Shown one piece after another: positions 53,247 to 64,000 of a stretch of 64,000 nucleotides of DNA. The notes below the pieces were generated by a model that worked only from the letters and a program-made list of their open reading frames with translations, searched no databases and was not told the DNA's origin. Numbering within the stretch: the stretch's first letter is position 1; each line of letters begins with the position of its first letter. The DNA is from JANJTY01 sp038257155 (GTDB lineage: Bacteria; Pseudomonadota; Gammaproteobacteria; Xanthomonadales; Xanthomonadaceae). The position numbers were made by a program, and so were the translations under genes. Location of the stretch: NCBI GenBank assembly GCA_038257155.1, contig JBBSJP010000004.1:121311-185310 (forward strand). The letters are read 5' to 3'.

Positions 53247-55961
53247 CTATCCGGCCTTCTCGAAGGCGGCCATGATCCGGCTTTGCAGCGCCTCACGCCC
53301 GGCAGGCGAGAGCCCGTCCAGAGACTGCAGCGCAATCAGATGCGCGCGGATTTCGACGGCGGCATCGGGCAGGGCCTCGCCGCCCAGTTTGGCGGCCAGG
53401 CGCAGGCGTTGCTCCTGGCGCCGGATGTCGATGGCATCGGGCGGCGATTCGAGTCCCGCGGCCAGCTCGGCGCGCACTGCCAGCTGTTCGGCCTGCTTGG
53501 CCGCATCTGCTGAAGGCTTGGGGCTCAGCCTTGCCTGTAGGGCGCTGCGTGCATCGGCGGGCAGTTCGAGCGCCTCGAACTGGGCGCGCAAGGCGTCACG
53601 TTCGTCGTTGCTCGCCTTCGCATGTTGATCCAGCAGCTGGCCCGCGACGCAGATCGCCTGCAGGCTGCGCCGCTCGCGCTGTGCGGCGGCGCGTTCGCGC
53701 GCCGTTTGCACCCGGGCAAGCGCCGCATCGAAGCGGCCCTCCTGCGGATGCGCGCGGCGCGGCGCCGGTCGGCGTTCCTCGCGGCCACCGCGGCTATCGC
53801 GACCATCACGGGAATCCCGTCCGCCGCGCGAATCACGCGCGCCTCGGGCAGAAGTTGCGCGCGGATCGACATCAGCTTGCGGCACCGGCAGCGCTCGCCA
53901 GCGCGCCACCAGTGCCTCCAGGTGCGCTTCGGCATGCGCCAGTCGCTCGTCATCGGCGCTGGCCAGCGCATCGAGCTCGTCCAGCACGGCGCGCGCCGCG
54001 GCATCGGCTTCGGCCTCGCGCTCACGCGACTGCCCCTCGGCCTCACGCTGGCGCACGAACAGCGGATCGATCAGGCCACTCAGTTCGGTCCAGAGCGTCT
54101 GATCGACCTCGCGCTCGGCGCGCGGCAGGCGCTTCCAGTCGGCCTGTGCCTGGCGAGCCAGGGACAGCGCGGCCTCCAGTTCCACGTGGCCGCCCAGATC
54201 CCGCTTGAATTTGGCCAGCAGCTTGCGCTTGGCCAGCGCAGCATCCTCACGCCCGGCATTCAATGCCGCATCGATGGTGGCGAGGCGCTCGCGCAGTGCA
54301 CGGCCCTGTGTGGCGCGTTTCTCGGGTGCGACATCGGCAAGTTCACGCATGGCATCGCCGATGCGCCGCCGCAGTGCCGTCAGGGCCTTGATGTCGCTGC
54401 CTTCGATCAGTCCGTCGATTTCCTGCAGCAGGGTTTCGATCTGGCCCGAGCGCTCGCTGCGCAGTTCACGACGCTTTTCGAAATAGGGCCGGGTTGGCGC
54501 GATGGCACGATGGCACAGCGCTCGAAAACGCCGTGCCAGGCCGCTGTCAGGCGCCGGCGCTGCGTCGCCTTCGATTCCGTCCAGACGGGTCCACTCAGTC
54601 TGCAGCTCCTTGACCCGGGTGGCCATGGCATCGGGATGCAGACCGCTGCCGTGCAGCGCCTCGGCCTCGTCGCACAGCCGCGATCGAACCTTGTTGCCGG
54701 ACCAGCGCTGCCAGCGACCCAGCTTCTCGAGACCTTCATCGGCAGCGCCCAGGCGACGCTTCAGATCGCCGGGCAAGCCCTTGTCGGGCAGTTCGGCCCG
54801 GGCGGCACGCGCCGCCGACAGGCTGCCTGCCTTGAGTGCCTGCTCGAGCTGCTCCAGCAGGGCCAACTGCGCGTCGCGCCGCTGCTGGGTTTCGCGATCG
54901 CGTTGTGCGGCGAGGTCGGCGTGTAGCGAGCTCGCCAGCGCGACAAACCGCTGCATCTGCGCGTCAACGGCCGAATTTCCCTTGGCGGATGAGGCACGCG
55001 CCTGGGCCAGTTTCTCGATTTCACGCAGGCTGGCAGAGTTGGCTGGCAGCAGGGCGCCAAGGCGCTCGATCAACTGCTCAAGCTCGGCGTCAGGCTCAGA
55101 CGCCGGGACGGGCACGCTGGCTTCGGACGCGCTCGTGGCGTCAATCGCTTCGGCCACCGGAGCCGCAGCCTTTGGCAGTTCACCGCGCGCGCCGGCAAAG
55201 GCCAGTTCGGCGGAGTCAAGGTATCCTTGGACTCGACGCTGCATGTCGGGGGCCAGACGTGCCTGCAGTTCACTCCAATTGCCGCGGATGCTGGCCAGTT
55301 GGGCGTCTCTATCGGCCGGCAGCTCGCGTGCCAGGCGTTCAAGCTGGTCACAAAGCTGAAGGGCTCGTTGCGCCAGGGCCTGCGGGTCGCCGACCGCAAG
55401 CTGCATCGATTCCAGGCGCTCACGCGCCGCGCGCGACAGGGACTTGTCGCGCTTGCGCGCCGCTTCAACCAGTCGCGTCAGCGCTTCGGGTGAGTCGATG
55501 CGGGTCAGCAGCCAGCGGCGAATCGCGGGATCAGGATCCTGCACGCAGCGATCAAACAACAGTCCGGGACGATTGATCTTCTCCAGCGCAGTGCGGCGCA
55601 GCGCGCTTTCCGGCGCGCGCTCGGCGACCGCCGCGATCAGTTCGACATCGAGTACGTCGCCGAGCGCTGCGAGCCGCGCGTTGAGCGGCTGGTCGCTGGC
55701 GCAAAGCCGCTCCAGCAGGCGCTCACGCGCAGCATTTGCCACGCGTACCTCGTTCTCCCCGCGCAGGCGTCGGGCCAGCAGGGGCAGGTCATCGACTCGA
55801 CGCAGGGCCGCGATGCGCACCTCGGCATCCGGATCGCGCTGTGACAGCTCGGGCAGCAGCGCCAGCAAAGCCTCGGCGTGGCTGGATTGAACGGCGCGCA
55901 GGCGAACCGCAGCGTCTTTGTTTTCCCAATCGGGCTTGCGCAGCAGACCGAACAACTTCAT
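53247..55961 (-). CDS. DUF349 protein with HEAT-like repeats
   Basis: 904 residues, soluble, highly charged and helical. The start (MKLFGLLRKPDWENKDAAVR) leads into HEAT-like repeats (about 1-180), then several DUF349 repeats with W..L.... R patterns (e.g. NWSELQARL, EWTRLDGIE, DWKRLPRAE). Near residue 715-740 is an Arg-Asp-Ser-Gly run (RGARDSRGGRDSRDGRDSRG). The family function is unknown. It has a clear single start (55961), and a 5' extension to 56108 was dropped because it overlaps the region before pirin. It lies alone between the histidine kinase (minus) and pirin (plus). Confidence 0.85.
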   Translation of the reverse strand: MKLFGLLRKPDWENKDAAVRLRAVQSSHAEALLALLPELSQRDPDAEVRIAALRRVDDLPLLARRLRGENEVRVANAARERLLERLCASDQPLNARLAALGDVLDVELIAAVAERAPESALRRTALEKINRPGLLFDRCVQDPDPAIRRWLLTRIDSPEALTRLVEAARKRDKSLSRAARERLESMQLAVGDPQALAQRALQLCDQLERLARELPADRDAQLASIRGNWSELQARLAPDMQRRVQGYLDSAELAFAGARGELPKAAAPVAEAIDATSASEASVPVPASEPDAELEQLIERLGALLPANSASLREIEKLAQARASSAKGNSAVDAQMQRFVALASSLHADLAAQRDRETQQRRDAQLALLEQLEQALKAGSLSAARAARAELPDKGLPGDLKRRLGAADEGLEKLGRWQRWSGNKVRSRLCDEAEALHGSGLHPDAMATRVKELQTEWTRLDGIEGDAAPAPDSGLARRFRALCHRAIAPTRPYFEKRRELRSERSGQIETLLQEIDGLIEGSDIKALTALRRRIGDAMRELADVAPEKRATQGRALRERLATIDAALNAGREDAALAKRKLLAKFKRDLGGHVELEAALSLARQAQADWKRLPRAEREVDQTLWTELSGLIDPLFVRQREAEGQSREREAEADAAARAVLDELDALASADDERLAHAEAHLEALVARWRALPVPQADVDPRATSARGARDSRGGRDSRDGRDSRGGREERRPAPRRAHPQEGRFDAALARVQTARERAAAQRERRSLQAICVAGQLLDQHAKASNDERDALRAQFEALELPADARSALQARLSPKPSADAAKQAEQLAVRAELAAGLESPPDAIDIRRQEQRLRLAAKLGGEALPDAAVEIRAHLIALQSLDGLSPAGREALQSRIMAAFEKAG

Positions 55962-56204
55962 GAGCGTGAGGGTGAATCCGGGGGAAGGGCTGCAAAGCCT
56001 GCCGGATTCGGCGCCAGTGTCAATGTCTGGCGTTTCGGTGGGCCCGCGGGGCTGAATCCGCGACGCCCAGCCCTGACCTTGTCGCTGTCGTTGTTGCGGG
56101 CCTGGCAATGGACTTCGTCTAACCGTACAAACCTGGCGTTCGCGCTATCGAAACGGCAGTTCTGTGAGACTGAGGCTCATCTTGAACCTGATGGAGCCAT
56201 CGCC

Positions 56205-57080
56205 ATGACCTCACCGATCAGCGTCCGGATCAAACCGCGCGAGCACGATCTTGGCGGTTTCAGCGTGCGCCGCGTGCTACCGCATGCGCTGTGCCGCCTG
56301 GTGGGCCCCTTCGTGTTCTTCGATCATATGGGGCCGGCGCAGTTCGAGCCGGGGCAGGGCATCGACGTGCGGCCGCATCCGCATATCGGCCTGGCCACAG
56401 TCACCTATCTGTTCGAGGGCGTGATCACCCATCGCGACAGTCTTGGCGTGCTGCAGGACATCCATCCAGGCGACGTGAACTGGATGACCGCGGGGCGCGG
56501 CATCGTGCACTCAGAGCGTAGTCCGGCGGACCTGCGCGGCCGGGGACATGGCTTGCACGGAATCCAGACCTGGATCGCCCTGCCCGAAGCTGACGAGGAG
56601 ATCGAGCCGGGTTTCTGGCACTACCCCAGCGCTGACCTTCCGCGTTGGAACCAAAATGGCGTCGATCTGGTACTGATCGCTGGCACATGCTTCGGCCGGC
56701 AGTCGCCGACCCGCACCTATTCCCCCATGCTCTATCTGGCTGCAGACTTCCAGCCCGGTGCGACTCTCCGCCTGCCCAATGAACACGCCGAGCGCGCGGC
56801 CTACGTGGTCGGAGGCGAGCTTTCCGTTGGTGGGGAGACGACGCCATTGGCGGCTGGAGAAATGGCGATTCTGCAGCCCGGCGGCGAAGTTGAGCTACAC
56901 GCCAAAGCAGCCGCGCGGGTGATGCTGTGCGGCGGTGCGCCGCTGTCGGGCGCTCGCTTCGTGTGGTGGAATTTCGTTTCCAGCCGCAGGGAGCGCATCG
57001 AACAGGCCAAACAGGACTGGCAGGCGGGGCGCTTTGCCAGCGTGCCCGGCGAGACCGAGTTCATCCCGCTGCCGGAGTAG
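56205..57080 (+). CDS. Pirin family protein
   Basis: 291-residue bicupin of the pirin family. The metal-binding set is in HPHIGLATVTYLFEG (two His) and IVHSERSP (His and Glu). Bacterial pirins can act as quercetin 2,3-dioxygenase or bind partner proteins; which applies is unknown. Start is ATG at 56205 (MTSPISVRIKPRE), with GGAG eight bases upstream; a longer frame lies over the DUF349 start on the other strand. It is followed after 51 bp by an Mpo1-like gene on the same strand. Confidence 0.93.
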   Translation: MTSPISVRIKPREHDLGGFSVRRVLPHALCRLVGPFVFFDHMGPAQFEPGQGIDVRPHPHIGLATVTYLFEGVITHRDSLGVLQDIHPGDVNWMTAGRGIVHSERSPADLRGRGHGLHGIQTWIALPEADEEIEPGFWHYPSADLPRWNQNGVDLVLIAGTCFGRQSPTRTYSPMLYLAADFQPGATLRLPNEHAERAAYVVGGELSVGGETTPLAAGEMAILQPGGEVELHAKAAARVMLCGGAPLSGARFVWWNFVSSRRERIEQAKQDWQAGRFASVPGETEFIPLPE

Positions 57081-57131
57081 ACTTTCCCCAGTGGATCAGG
57101 TTGCGCGGGTCACCCGCAGGAGAGTCCCCGA

Positions 57132-57434
57132 GTGTCAGGTTTCAGCAGCTTTCGTGAGTTCTATCCCTACTACCTGGCAGAACACCGCAACGTGCAGTGC
57201 CGTCGCCTGCATTTCGTCGGCAGCTGGATCGTGCTGATGGTGATCGGCGCTGCTATGTGGACCGCCAACCCCTGGCTGCTGTTGCTGATGCCGGTGGTTG
57301 GCTACGGGTTTGCCTGGGCCGGCCATTTCCTGTTCGAAAAGAACCGACCGGCGACCTTCAAGCACCCTTTCTACAGTCTGGCGGGAGACTGGGTGATGTT
57401 CTGGGACATCCTCCGAGGCCGGGTATCCATCTGA
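57132..57434 (+). CDS. Mpo1-like / DUF962 membrane protein
   Basis: A 100-residue protein with two membrane hairpins and the pattern FYPYYLAEHRNVQCRRLHFVG then AGHFLFEKNRPATFKHPFYS, shared with yeast Mpo1, an iron-dependent oxygenase of long-chain 2-hydroxy fatty acids. The conserved His residues (EH, LHF, GH, KH) are all present. Starts with GTG at 57132, with AGGAGAG at 57118-57124 before it. Activity in bacteria is unproven. It may be co-transcribed with pirin. Confidence 0.88.
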   Translation: MSGFSSFREFYPYYLAEHRNVQCRRLHFVGSWIVLMVIGAAMWTANPWLLLLMPVVGYGFAWAGHFLFEKNRPATFKHPFYSLAGDWVMFWDILRGRVSI

Positions 57435-57482
57435 TCCGCTCCAAAGGCCACGCACTGGATGTGCGCGGCCCATGGGGAGCTG

Positions 57483-57923
57483 CTACAGCAGCACGACACG
57501 GTTGCCGCGGATCTGCACGGCGGCGCCCTGGCGGATGCCGTGTAGCTCCCGCTGGGTTACAACCAGCCGGCGACCGTCATCCATGCGCACAAAGATCTCG
57601 TATCGTGGCGCAGAGCGTACGTCGCGCTCGATCGCATTGCCCGCTACACCGCCAGCGATGACACCCGCCGCGGTAGCGGCAGTGCGGCCTGAGCCACTGC
57701 CAACCTGGTTGCCCAGAACGCCGCCGATGATTCCGCCTACCACGGCGCCCGCGCCGGTGGACTGACGATCTCCATGGACTCGCTCGATGCCTTCTACAAC
57801 ACCGCAATCGGCGCAGCGCGAAACATAGCCGCCGTGCCCGTAGCTGCGCTGCGAGGGGCCGGTGGCGCAGGCGCTGAGCATCAGCAGGGTCAGGGCAGCG
57901 ATCAGCAGGTTGCGCAATCTCAT
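57483..57923 (-). CDS. Glycine-zipper lipoprotein (SlyB/17-kDa antigen-like)
   Basis: 146 residues with a lipobox (LMLSAC, Cys at about 19), then a glycine-zipper pair (GAGAVVGGIIGGVLGNQVGS and ATAAGVIAGGVAGNAIERD) that inserts into or spans an outer membrane leaflet, and a C-terminal strand-rich part ending RGNRVVLL. Similar proteins are SlyB and Rickettsia 17-kDa antigens, which help outer-membrane integrity. It is on the same strand as, but separated by about 95 bp from, the META lipoprotein gene. Confidence 0.9.
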   Translation of the reverse strand: MRLRNLLIAALTLLMLSACATGPSQRSYGHGGYVSRCADCGVVEGIERVHGDRQSTGAGAVVGGIIGGVLGNQVGSGSGRTAATAAGVIAGGVAGNAIERDVRSAPRYEIFVRMDDGRRLVVTQRELHGIRQGAAVQIRGNRVVLL

Positions 57924-58017
57924 GGCGTTCTCCTCTTGGCGCGGGCTGTTTGCCCGCGTTGGAGTATCACGCTAGGTGAGTGCTGCTGAATGGAAGTTCA
58001 AAGCCGAGGTGTTGCGT

Positions 58018-58461
58018 TCAGGATTCGGTCGGTGTTGCGTCGCTGCGGACGAACTCCAGACGGACCCCATCTGCACCGCTGAGCACCATGGTGCTGCCCT
58101 CAAGCGTGAGCTGATCCAGCTTGCCCAGTGCTTCAAACCACGCTCGCTCCTGCTGCATGCGCTGCGGCTCGCAGCCGCGTTTGGTGGAGGCGATCTGACC
58201 GACTCGAAACGCACCCGACTGGAGCGTGAAGCTGGCGTTGTAAACGTTGCAGGGGCCTTCGCCGCTGATGCCGCTGCCTTCGAAGTTCAGCTGCACGCGT
58301 CGCAGATGCTCGCTATCGGCTTGGCCGCTCCAGGACACCAGCGACCAGTGGGTTCCATGCAGGCCTTCGGCGCTGGTCGCCGCAGAACCGGGAGCCGGGT
58401 TGGAGCACCCGCTCATCGCCAATCCGGACATCAGCAGCAGTGCAGCAGAGACCGTTCGCAT
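58018..58461 (-). CDS. META-domain lipoprotein (HslJ-like)
   Basis: 147 residues with a lipobox (LAMSGC) and a META domain: GTHWSLVSWSG, LNFEGSGISGEGPCNVYNAS and the TKRGCEPQRMQQERAWFEAL block with its Cys. META/HslJ proteins are heat-inducible outer-membrane-associated in some bacteria, linked to motility and novobiocin resistance in E. coli. The ATG at 58461 is used; a TTG at 58470 overlaps the cytochrome stop. It follows the cytochrome gene in the same direction. Confidence 0.87.
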   Translation of the reverse strand: MRTVSAALLLMSGLAMSGCSNPAPGSAATSAEGLHGTHWSLVSWSGQADSEHLRRVQLNFEGSGISGEGPCNVYNASFTLQSGAFRVGQIASTKRGCEPQRMQQERAWFEALGKLDQLTLEGSTMVLSGADGVRLEFVRSDATPTES

Positions 58462-58466
58462 GGTGA

Positions 58467-58865
58467 TCAACCCTTGTAGTCGCGGTGGCAGGCTTTGCAG
58501 CCATCGGAAATCGCGCCTGCAGCCTCGCGCGCTTTGTCGCAGTCTCCAAGGCTATCGTTTGCCTTGTTGATGCGGCTGCGCATGTCTTCGGCGTACTGCC
58601 GGAAAATGCCGTCGGTGGAATCTGGCAGCAGGAACGCGGGTTCGATATCGCGCGCCACCGCCGCCAAGGTGTCGAGATGCGGCGACAGCGCCGCGGCATC
58701 ACAGTGACCCGCCTTCAGGTTCTCGCGCAGTTGGCCGACGTGATAGGCCTTGATCGCCATCACCCCCTTTGGGAACTCGCTGCCTGCAGACAGCGCCTTC
58801 AGCGCCCATGCGCCGATCAGGGTCCCGATGAGCAAGCCAAGCAAAATCAATCCGATGGATTTCAT
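58467..58865 (-). CDS. Monoheme cytochrome c (cytochrome c'-like class II)
   Basis: 132 residues. An N-terminal hydrophobic segment (MKSIGLILLGLLIGTLIGAW) anchors or exports the protein, a helical bundle region follows, and the only heme site is CKACH near the C-terminus, the order of class II cytochromes (cytochrome c' and relatives). Its role could be electron transfer or NO binding; not determined. It starts just 4 bp after the aconitase stop, so both must share one mRNA, and it is followed by the META lipoprotein gene. A start further up at 58919 overlaps aconitase and is less likely. Confidence 0.87.
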   Translation of the reverse strand: MKSIGLILLGLLIGTLIGAWALKALSAGSEFPKGVMAIKAYHVGQLRENLKAGHCDAAALSPHLDTLAAVARDIEPAFLLPDSTDGIFRQYAEDMRSRINKANDSLGDCDKAREAAGAISDGCKACHRDYKG

Positions 58866-58869
58866 CAGA

Positions 58870-61608
<2,739 letters not shown>

Positions 61609-62373
61609 CGAAGGCTCCGGGCTGAAGGGGAGAAAGCGAATACCAGCCAGCGCGTGAACCCGGCGCGTGTTTCACCAGGAAACACGCGGCGCGTGCGGCG
61701 CAGCGCGGCTGGAACAACCCCGCCATTATGCCGCAAGCGGCGGCGGCTTCGCTGGGTTGCAGGTTGGACGATGGTCTATGCCGGGCTCGGTCGACGGAGC
61801 CATGCTGGCCGGCCCCAGTGACCCTGAAATCCCGATGGTCACGACGGACGGGCACCCCCGGTTACGCTTCCAGCGGGAAATTTGTTGACGTTTCCTGGCA
61901 GCTATCCACGCCGACCGGCTGCCACCTGGCGCAGGGGCAATCGTGATCGTGTTGATATTGCGGCGGGCAACACTCCAGGCGCGCATTTAGCGCAACGCAG
62001 CGTAGCAAGCTCGGGCCAGGCCGAACTGTGACGCCGTTCAGTGGCGGAATGTGACGCGCTGGGACAGGCCTTTGTACCGGTAGCGTCATCGAATCTGGCC
62101 TGTCAAGTGCCCACTGCTCATTTTTGAAGATTGGTATGAAATCCATTGCTTCAAGGTGAAAGAATCGCGCTAGGCTCATGCTCAATCATCAGCATCCGGT
62201 CGCGATACCTGCAGGAAGCAGAGCTCGCGTCCAGGTCGACTTCATCGGGGGGGCGCCATGGCGCAGTCATTACTTGTCATGAGTTCGGGACCCGCGATCC
62301 GGGTCCCACTTTTCTGTCTGCATGTCATGCGCGACACGCGCGAAACCGGCCCGTCCAGCGGATCACAACCACG
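61609..62373. other. Longest gene-free stretch, with two hairpins
   Basis: 765 bp upstream of both acnA (minus) and the secreted-protein gene (plus). Hairpins: 61664-61673/61679-61688 (10-bp perfect stem, 5-nt loop) on the acnA side, and gggaccc/gggtccc at 62287-62293/62301-62307 on the other side, followed by acttttctgt. I see no supported protein-coding frame; a 107-codon frame at 61862-62185 (minus) is not convincing. Confidence 0.6.
61664..61688. promoter_or_regulatory. Hairpin upstream of aconitase
   Basis: Perfect 10-bp inverted repeat (cgcgtgtttc and gaaacacgcg) with a 5-nt loop, in the 80 bp before the acnA start. It could be an operator for a dimeric regulator or an mRNA stem-loop in the leader. 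No regulator is assigned. Confidence 0.5.
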
Positions 62374-62697
62374 ATGCGCACGCTGAATTCCATGACCCGC
62401 AAGCCGTCTTTGCGTGCTTGTTCGTCTGCCATGCTGCTGGCCCTGGCAATGGCCGGGCTCCCTGCGGTTGCAGGTGAAGCGGGCGTCTCGCTAGCCCACC
62501 CCACCGTCGCTGGCGGCGGCGGCGTGATGGAGGCTGGTCAGTTCCGGGTCTACTTCACGATTGGCGAACCGGCTGCCGGCAGAACGACAGCGGGTGAATT
62601 CACCGTGGTCGGAGGACTGCAAGCGACCTTTGTCGGGCAGCAGGATCCGTTGCCAGACGGCGACATCTTCTACGACGGCTTTGAAGCACTCGATTGA
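62374..62697 (+). CDS. Small secreted protein ending in a DGFE-type tail
   Basis: 107 residues. After a signal peptide (MRTLNSMTRKPSLRACSSAM to AVAG) comes a short beta-rich domain (GVSLAHPTVAGGGGVMEAGQ, then FTIGEPAAGRTTAGEFTVVG) of the GGG..GTIGQPDAG..SGG type, and a C-terminal tail DIFYDGFEALD. The IFxDGFE-like tail closes many exported proteins in this order of bacteria; its role is unknown. Start could also be ATG at 62392. It is followed after 31 bp by the collagen-like gene in the same orientation. Confidence 0.78.
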   Translation: MRTLNSMTRKPSLRACSSAMLLALAMAGLPAVAGEAGVSLAHPTVAGGGGVMEAGQFRVYFTIGEPAAGRTTAGEFTVVGGLQATFVGQQDPLPDGDIFYDGFEALD

Positions 62698-62728
62698 CTT
62701 TGACGCACAAATACCAGGGATCAACCCC

Positions 62729-64000
62729 ATGAATCGCAACAGCCTGTTCTTCGCCATTTCCCTCGGTCTTTGCATCGCGGCATCGCCGGCAATCCCGGCG
62801 AACTTCGGCGCCGAAGCCGCCCAACTGCCCGATTTCATCTATCAAGGCCGATTGGAGCAGAACGGCTTCCTGGGCAACGGCACCTACGACCTCGAGTTCT
62901 CGCTGTGGAACGCGCCATCGGGCGGGACACAGGTTGGCTCGACGATTGTCGAACCGGATTACCCCGTAATCGGCGGACTGTTCACCATCAATCTGGGATT
63001 CCCTGGCGCCTTCGTCGGCGAACAGTTGTATCTGGAAATCAAGATTGACGGCGTGACCATGCCACGCCAGCCGATTTCGACGGCGCCGGTGGCGCAGTGG
63101 GCGCTAAATGGCAATGAAGGTCCGGCAGGACCGCAGGGTCCGCAGGGCTTGCCTGGAACGGATGGCGCCGCGGGCGCTGATGGCCTGGATGGATCTGACG
63201 GCGCGCCTGGCGCGCAGGGCGATCCGGGTCCGGCGGGACCGCAGGGTCCGCAGGGCTTGCCAGGAACGGATGGTGCCGCAGGTGCTGATGGCCTGGACGG
63301 AACTGACGGCGCGCCTGGCGCGCAGGGCGATCCGGGTCCGGCGGGACCGCAAGGTCCGCAGGGCTTGCCTGGAACGGATGGTGCCGCGGGTGCGGATGGC
63401 CTGGATGGATCTGACGGCGCGCCTGGCGCGCAGGGCGATCCGGGTCCGGCGGGACCGCAGGGTCCACAGGGCTTGCCTGGAACGGATGGCGCCGCGGGTG
63501 CGAATGGCCTGGATGGATCTGACGGCGCGCCTGGCGCGCAGGGCGATCCGGGTCCGGCGGGACCGCAAGGTCCGCAGGGCTTGCCTGGAACGGATGGCGC
63601 CGCGGGTGCGGATGGCCTGGATGGATCTGACGGCGCGCCTGGCGCGCAGGGCGATCCGGGTCCGGCAGGTCCACAAGGGCCAGCAGGACCAGCCGGTACT
63701 GACGGGGCTCCGGGTCTCGACGGAACAAATGGGGCGGACGGTGCGGCTGGTCCGCAAGGTCCGGCTGGCCCGGCGGGTCCCTCAGGTGCCGATGGCATTG
63801 ACGGTGCAATTGGTCCCCAGGGTCCTGCAGGTCCTGCAGGTGCCAATGGCGTTGACGGAGCGGTTGGTCCGCAAGGCCCCGCAGGTCCACAGGGCCCAGC
63901 CGGCGCTGACGGCATTGACGGGGCTCCGGGTCTCGACGGAACAAATGGGGCTGACGGTGCAGCTGGTCCGCAAGGTCCGGCTGGCCCGGCGGGTCCCGCA
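62729..64000 (+). CDS. Collagen-like surface protein (3' end beyond the window)
   Basis: Open from ATG 62729 to the window edge (424 codons), no stop in frame. Signal peptide (MNRNSLFFAISLGLCIAASP), an N-terminal beta-domain (FIYQGRLEQNGFLGNGTYDL then a GLFTINLGFPG part and LYLEIKIDG), then collagen-like Gly-X-Y triplets from residue about 131 on. Five near-identical 36-residue units (63119-63658) each start GPAGPQGPQG and end GAPGAQGDP; past 63659 the triplets are less regular. A trimeric, secreted or surface-attached fibre is likely. The C-terminal anchor or head is outside the window. Confidence 0.9.
   Translation, partial: MNRNSLFFAISLGLCIAASPAIPANFGAEAAQLPDFIYQGRLEQNGFLGNGTYDLEFSLWNAPSGGTQVGSTIVEPDYPVIGGLFTINLGFPGAFVGEQLYLEIKIDGVTMPRQPISTAPVAQWALNGNEGPAGPQGPQGLPGTDGAAGADGLDGSDGAPGAQGDPGPAGPQGPQGLPGTDGAAGADGLDGTDGAPGAQGDPGPAGPQGPQGLPGTDGAAGADGLDGSDGAPGAQGDPGPAGPQGPQGLPGTDGAAGANGLDGSDGAPGAQGDPGPAGPQGPQGLPGTDGAAGADGLDGSDGAPGAQGDPGPAGPQGPAGPAGTDGAPGLDGTNGADGAAGPQGPAGPAGPSGADGIDGAIGPQGPAGPAGANGVDGAVGPQGPAGPQGPAGADGIDGAPGLDGTNGADGAAGPQGPAGPAGPA
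63119..63658. repeat. Five tandem 108-bp units encoding collagen-like repeats
   Basis: Units start at 63119, 63227, 63335, 63443 and 63551, period exactly 108 bp (36 codons). Differences between units are few, mostly silent or Ser/Thr and Asp/Asn exchanges, meaning recent expansion or ongoing homogenisation. Confidence 0.93.

Noticed and set aside
61862..62185. 107-codon minus-strand frame before acnA
   Set aside because: No domain, no ribosome site, unusual Cys/Pro composition and no conserved start; treated as non-coding.
63119..63658. CRISPR array suspected from regular repeats
   Set aside because: Units are 108 bp, continuous and in frame as Gly-X-Y codons, with no spacers.

Overview
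The window is high-GC DNA, densely packed on both strands, and reads as a chromosomal segment of a gammaproteobacterium, most likely of the Lysobacterales (Xanthomonadales). Pointers are the fused 23S rRNA methyltransferase RlmKL, the 180-kDa type NAD-glutamate dehydrogenase, a PknB-type kinase with C-terminal TPR-like repeats, many short dispersed palindromic repeats between genes, and a secreted protein ending in the IFxDGFE-like tail that I associate with this order. The genus cannot be fixed from sequence reading. No tRNA, rRNA, CRISPR array, prophage or intact insertion sequence was seen.

Layout. 0-7 kb: start of an exported protein (cut by the window edge), a transmembrane Ser/Thr kinase, an unrecognised protein and a secreted M1 aminopeptidase. 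7-18 kb: DUF2069/WrbA, YihY-TlpA-like-acylphosphatase, AmiC-MutL-DUF1684, an enoyl-CoA hydratase, a periplasmic FKBP isomerase and an overlapping set of DUF1289, CoA pyrophosphatase and sulfurtransferase. 18-26 kb: OmpA-like protein, ECI1-type enoyl-CoA isomerase, copper chaperone PCu(A)C, a GlsB/YeaQ protein, a 202-bp tandem duplication, thioesterase-UvrA, a small Hen1-like RNA methyltransferase and an acyl-CoA dehydrogenase. 26-36 kb: large glutamate dehydrogenase, an amidase, and a coupled MOSC-hydrolase-RlmKL operon. 36-47 kb: diguanylate cyclase, alkane hydroxylase AlkB divergent from an AraC regulator, phospholipid N-methyltransferase-like protein, DUF456, GDPD, hemolysin III, a Rieske oxygenase with a Glu bridging residue, EamA and SLC13 transporters and a cold-shock protein. 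47-62 kb: zinc-ribbon protein, macrodomain, a PGM1-like ATP-grasp peptide ligase divergent from an N-formylglutamate amidohydrolase-like gene, a TPR histidine kinase whose H-box His is Glu, a DUF349 protein, pirin, Mpo1-like protein, small lipoproteins, a one-heme cytochrome and aconitase. 62-64 kb: a small secreted protein and a collagen-like surface protein that runs off the window.

Together the genes suggest an aerobic heterotroph using alkanes and fatty acids (AlkB, acyl-CoA dehydrogenase, hydratase, isomerase, thioesterase), amino acids (glutamate dehydrogenase, aminopeptidase) and dicarboxylates (SLC13, aconitase), mixed with housekeeping repair, cell-wall and ribosome-modification genes. 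The most unusual items are the PGM1/FGase pair, the stand-alone Hen1-like methyltransferase, the Glu-bridged Rieske oxygenase, the H-box-deficient histidine kinase, the collagen-like protein with 108-bp DNA repeats and several structured repeat families in the intergenic spaces.
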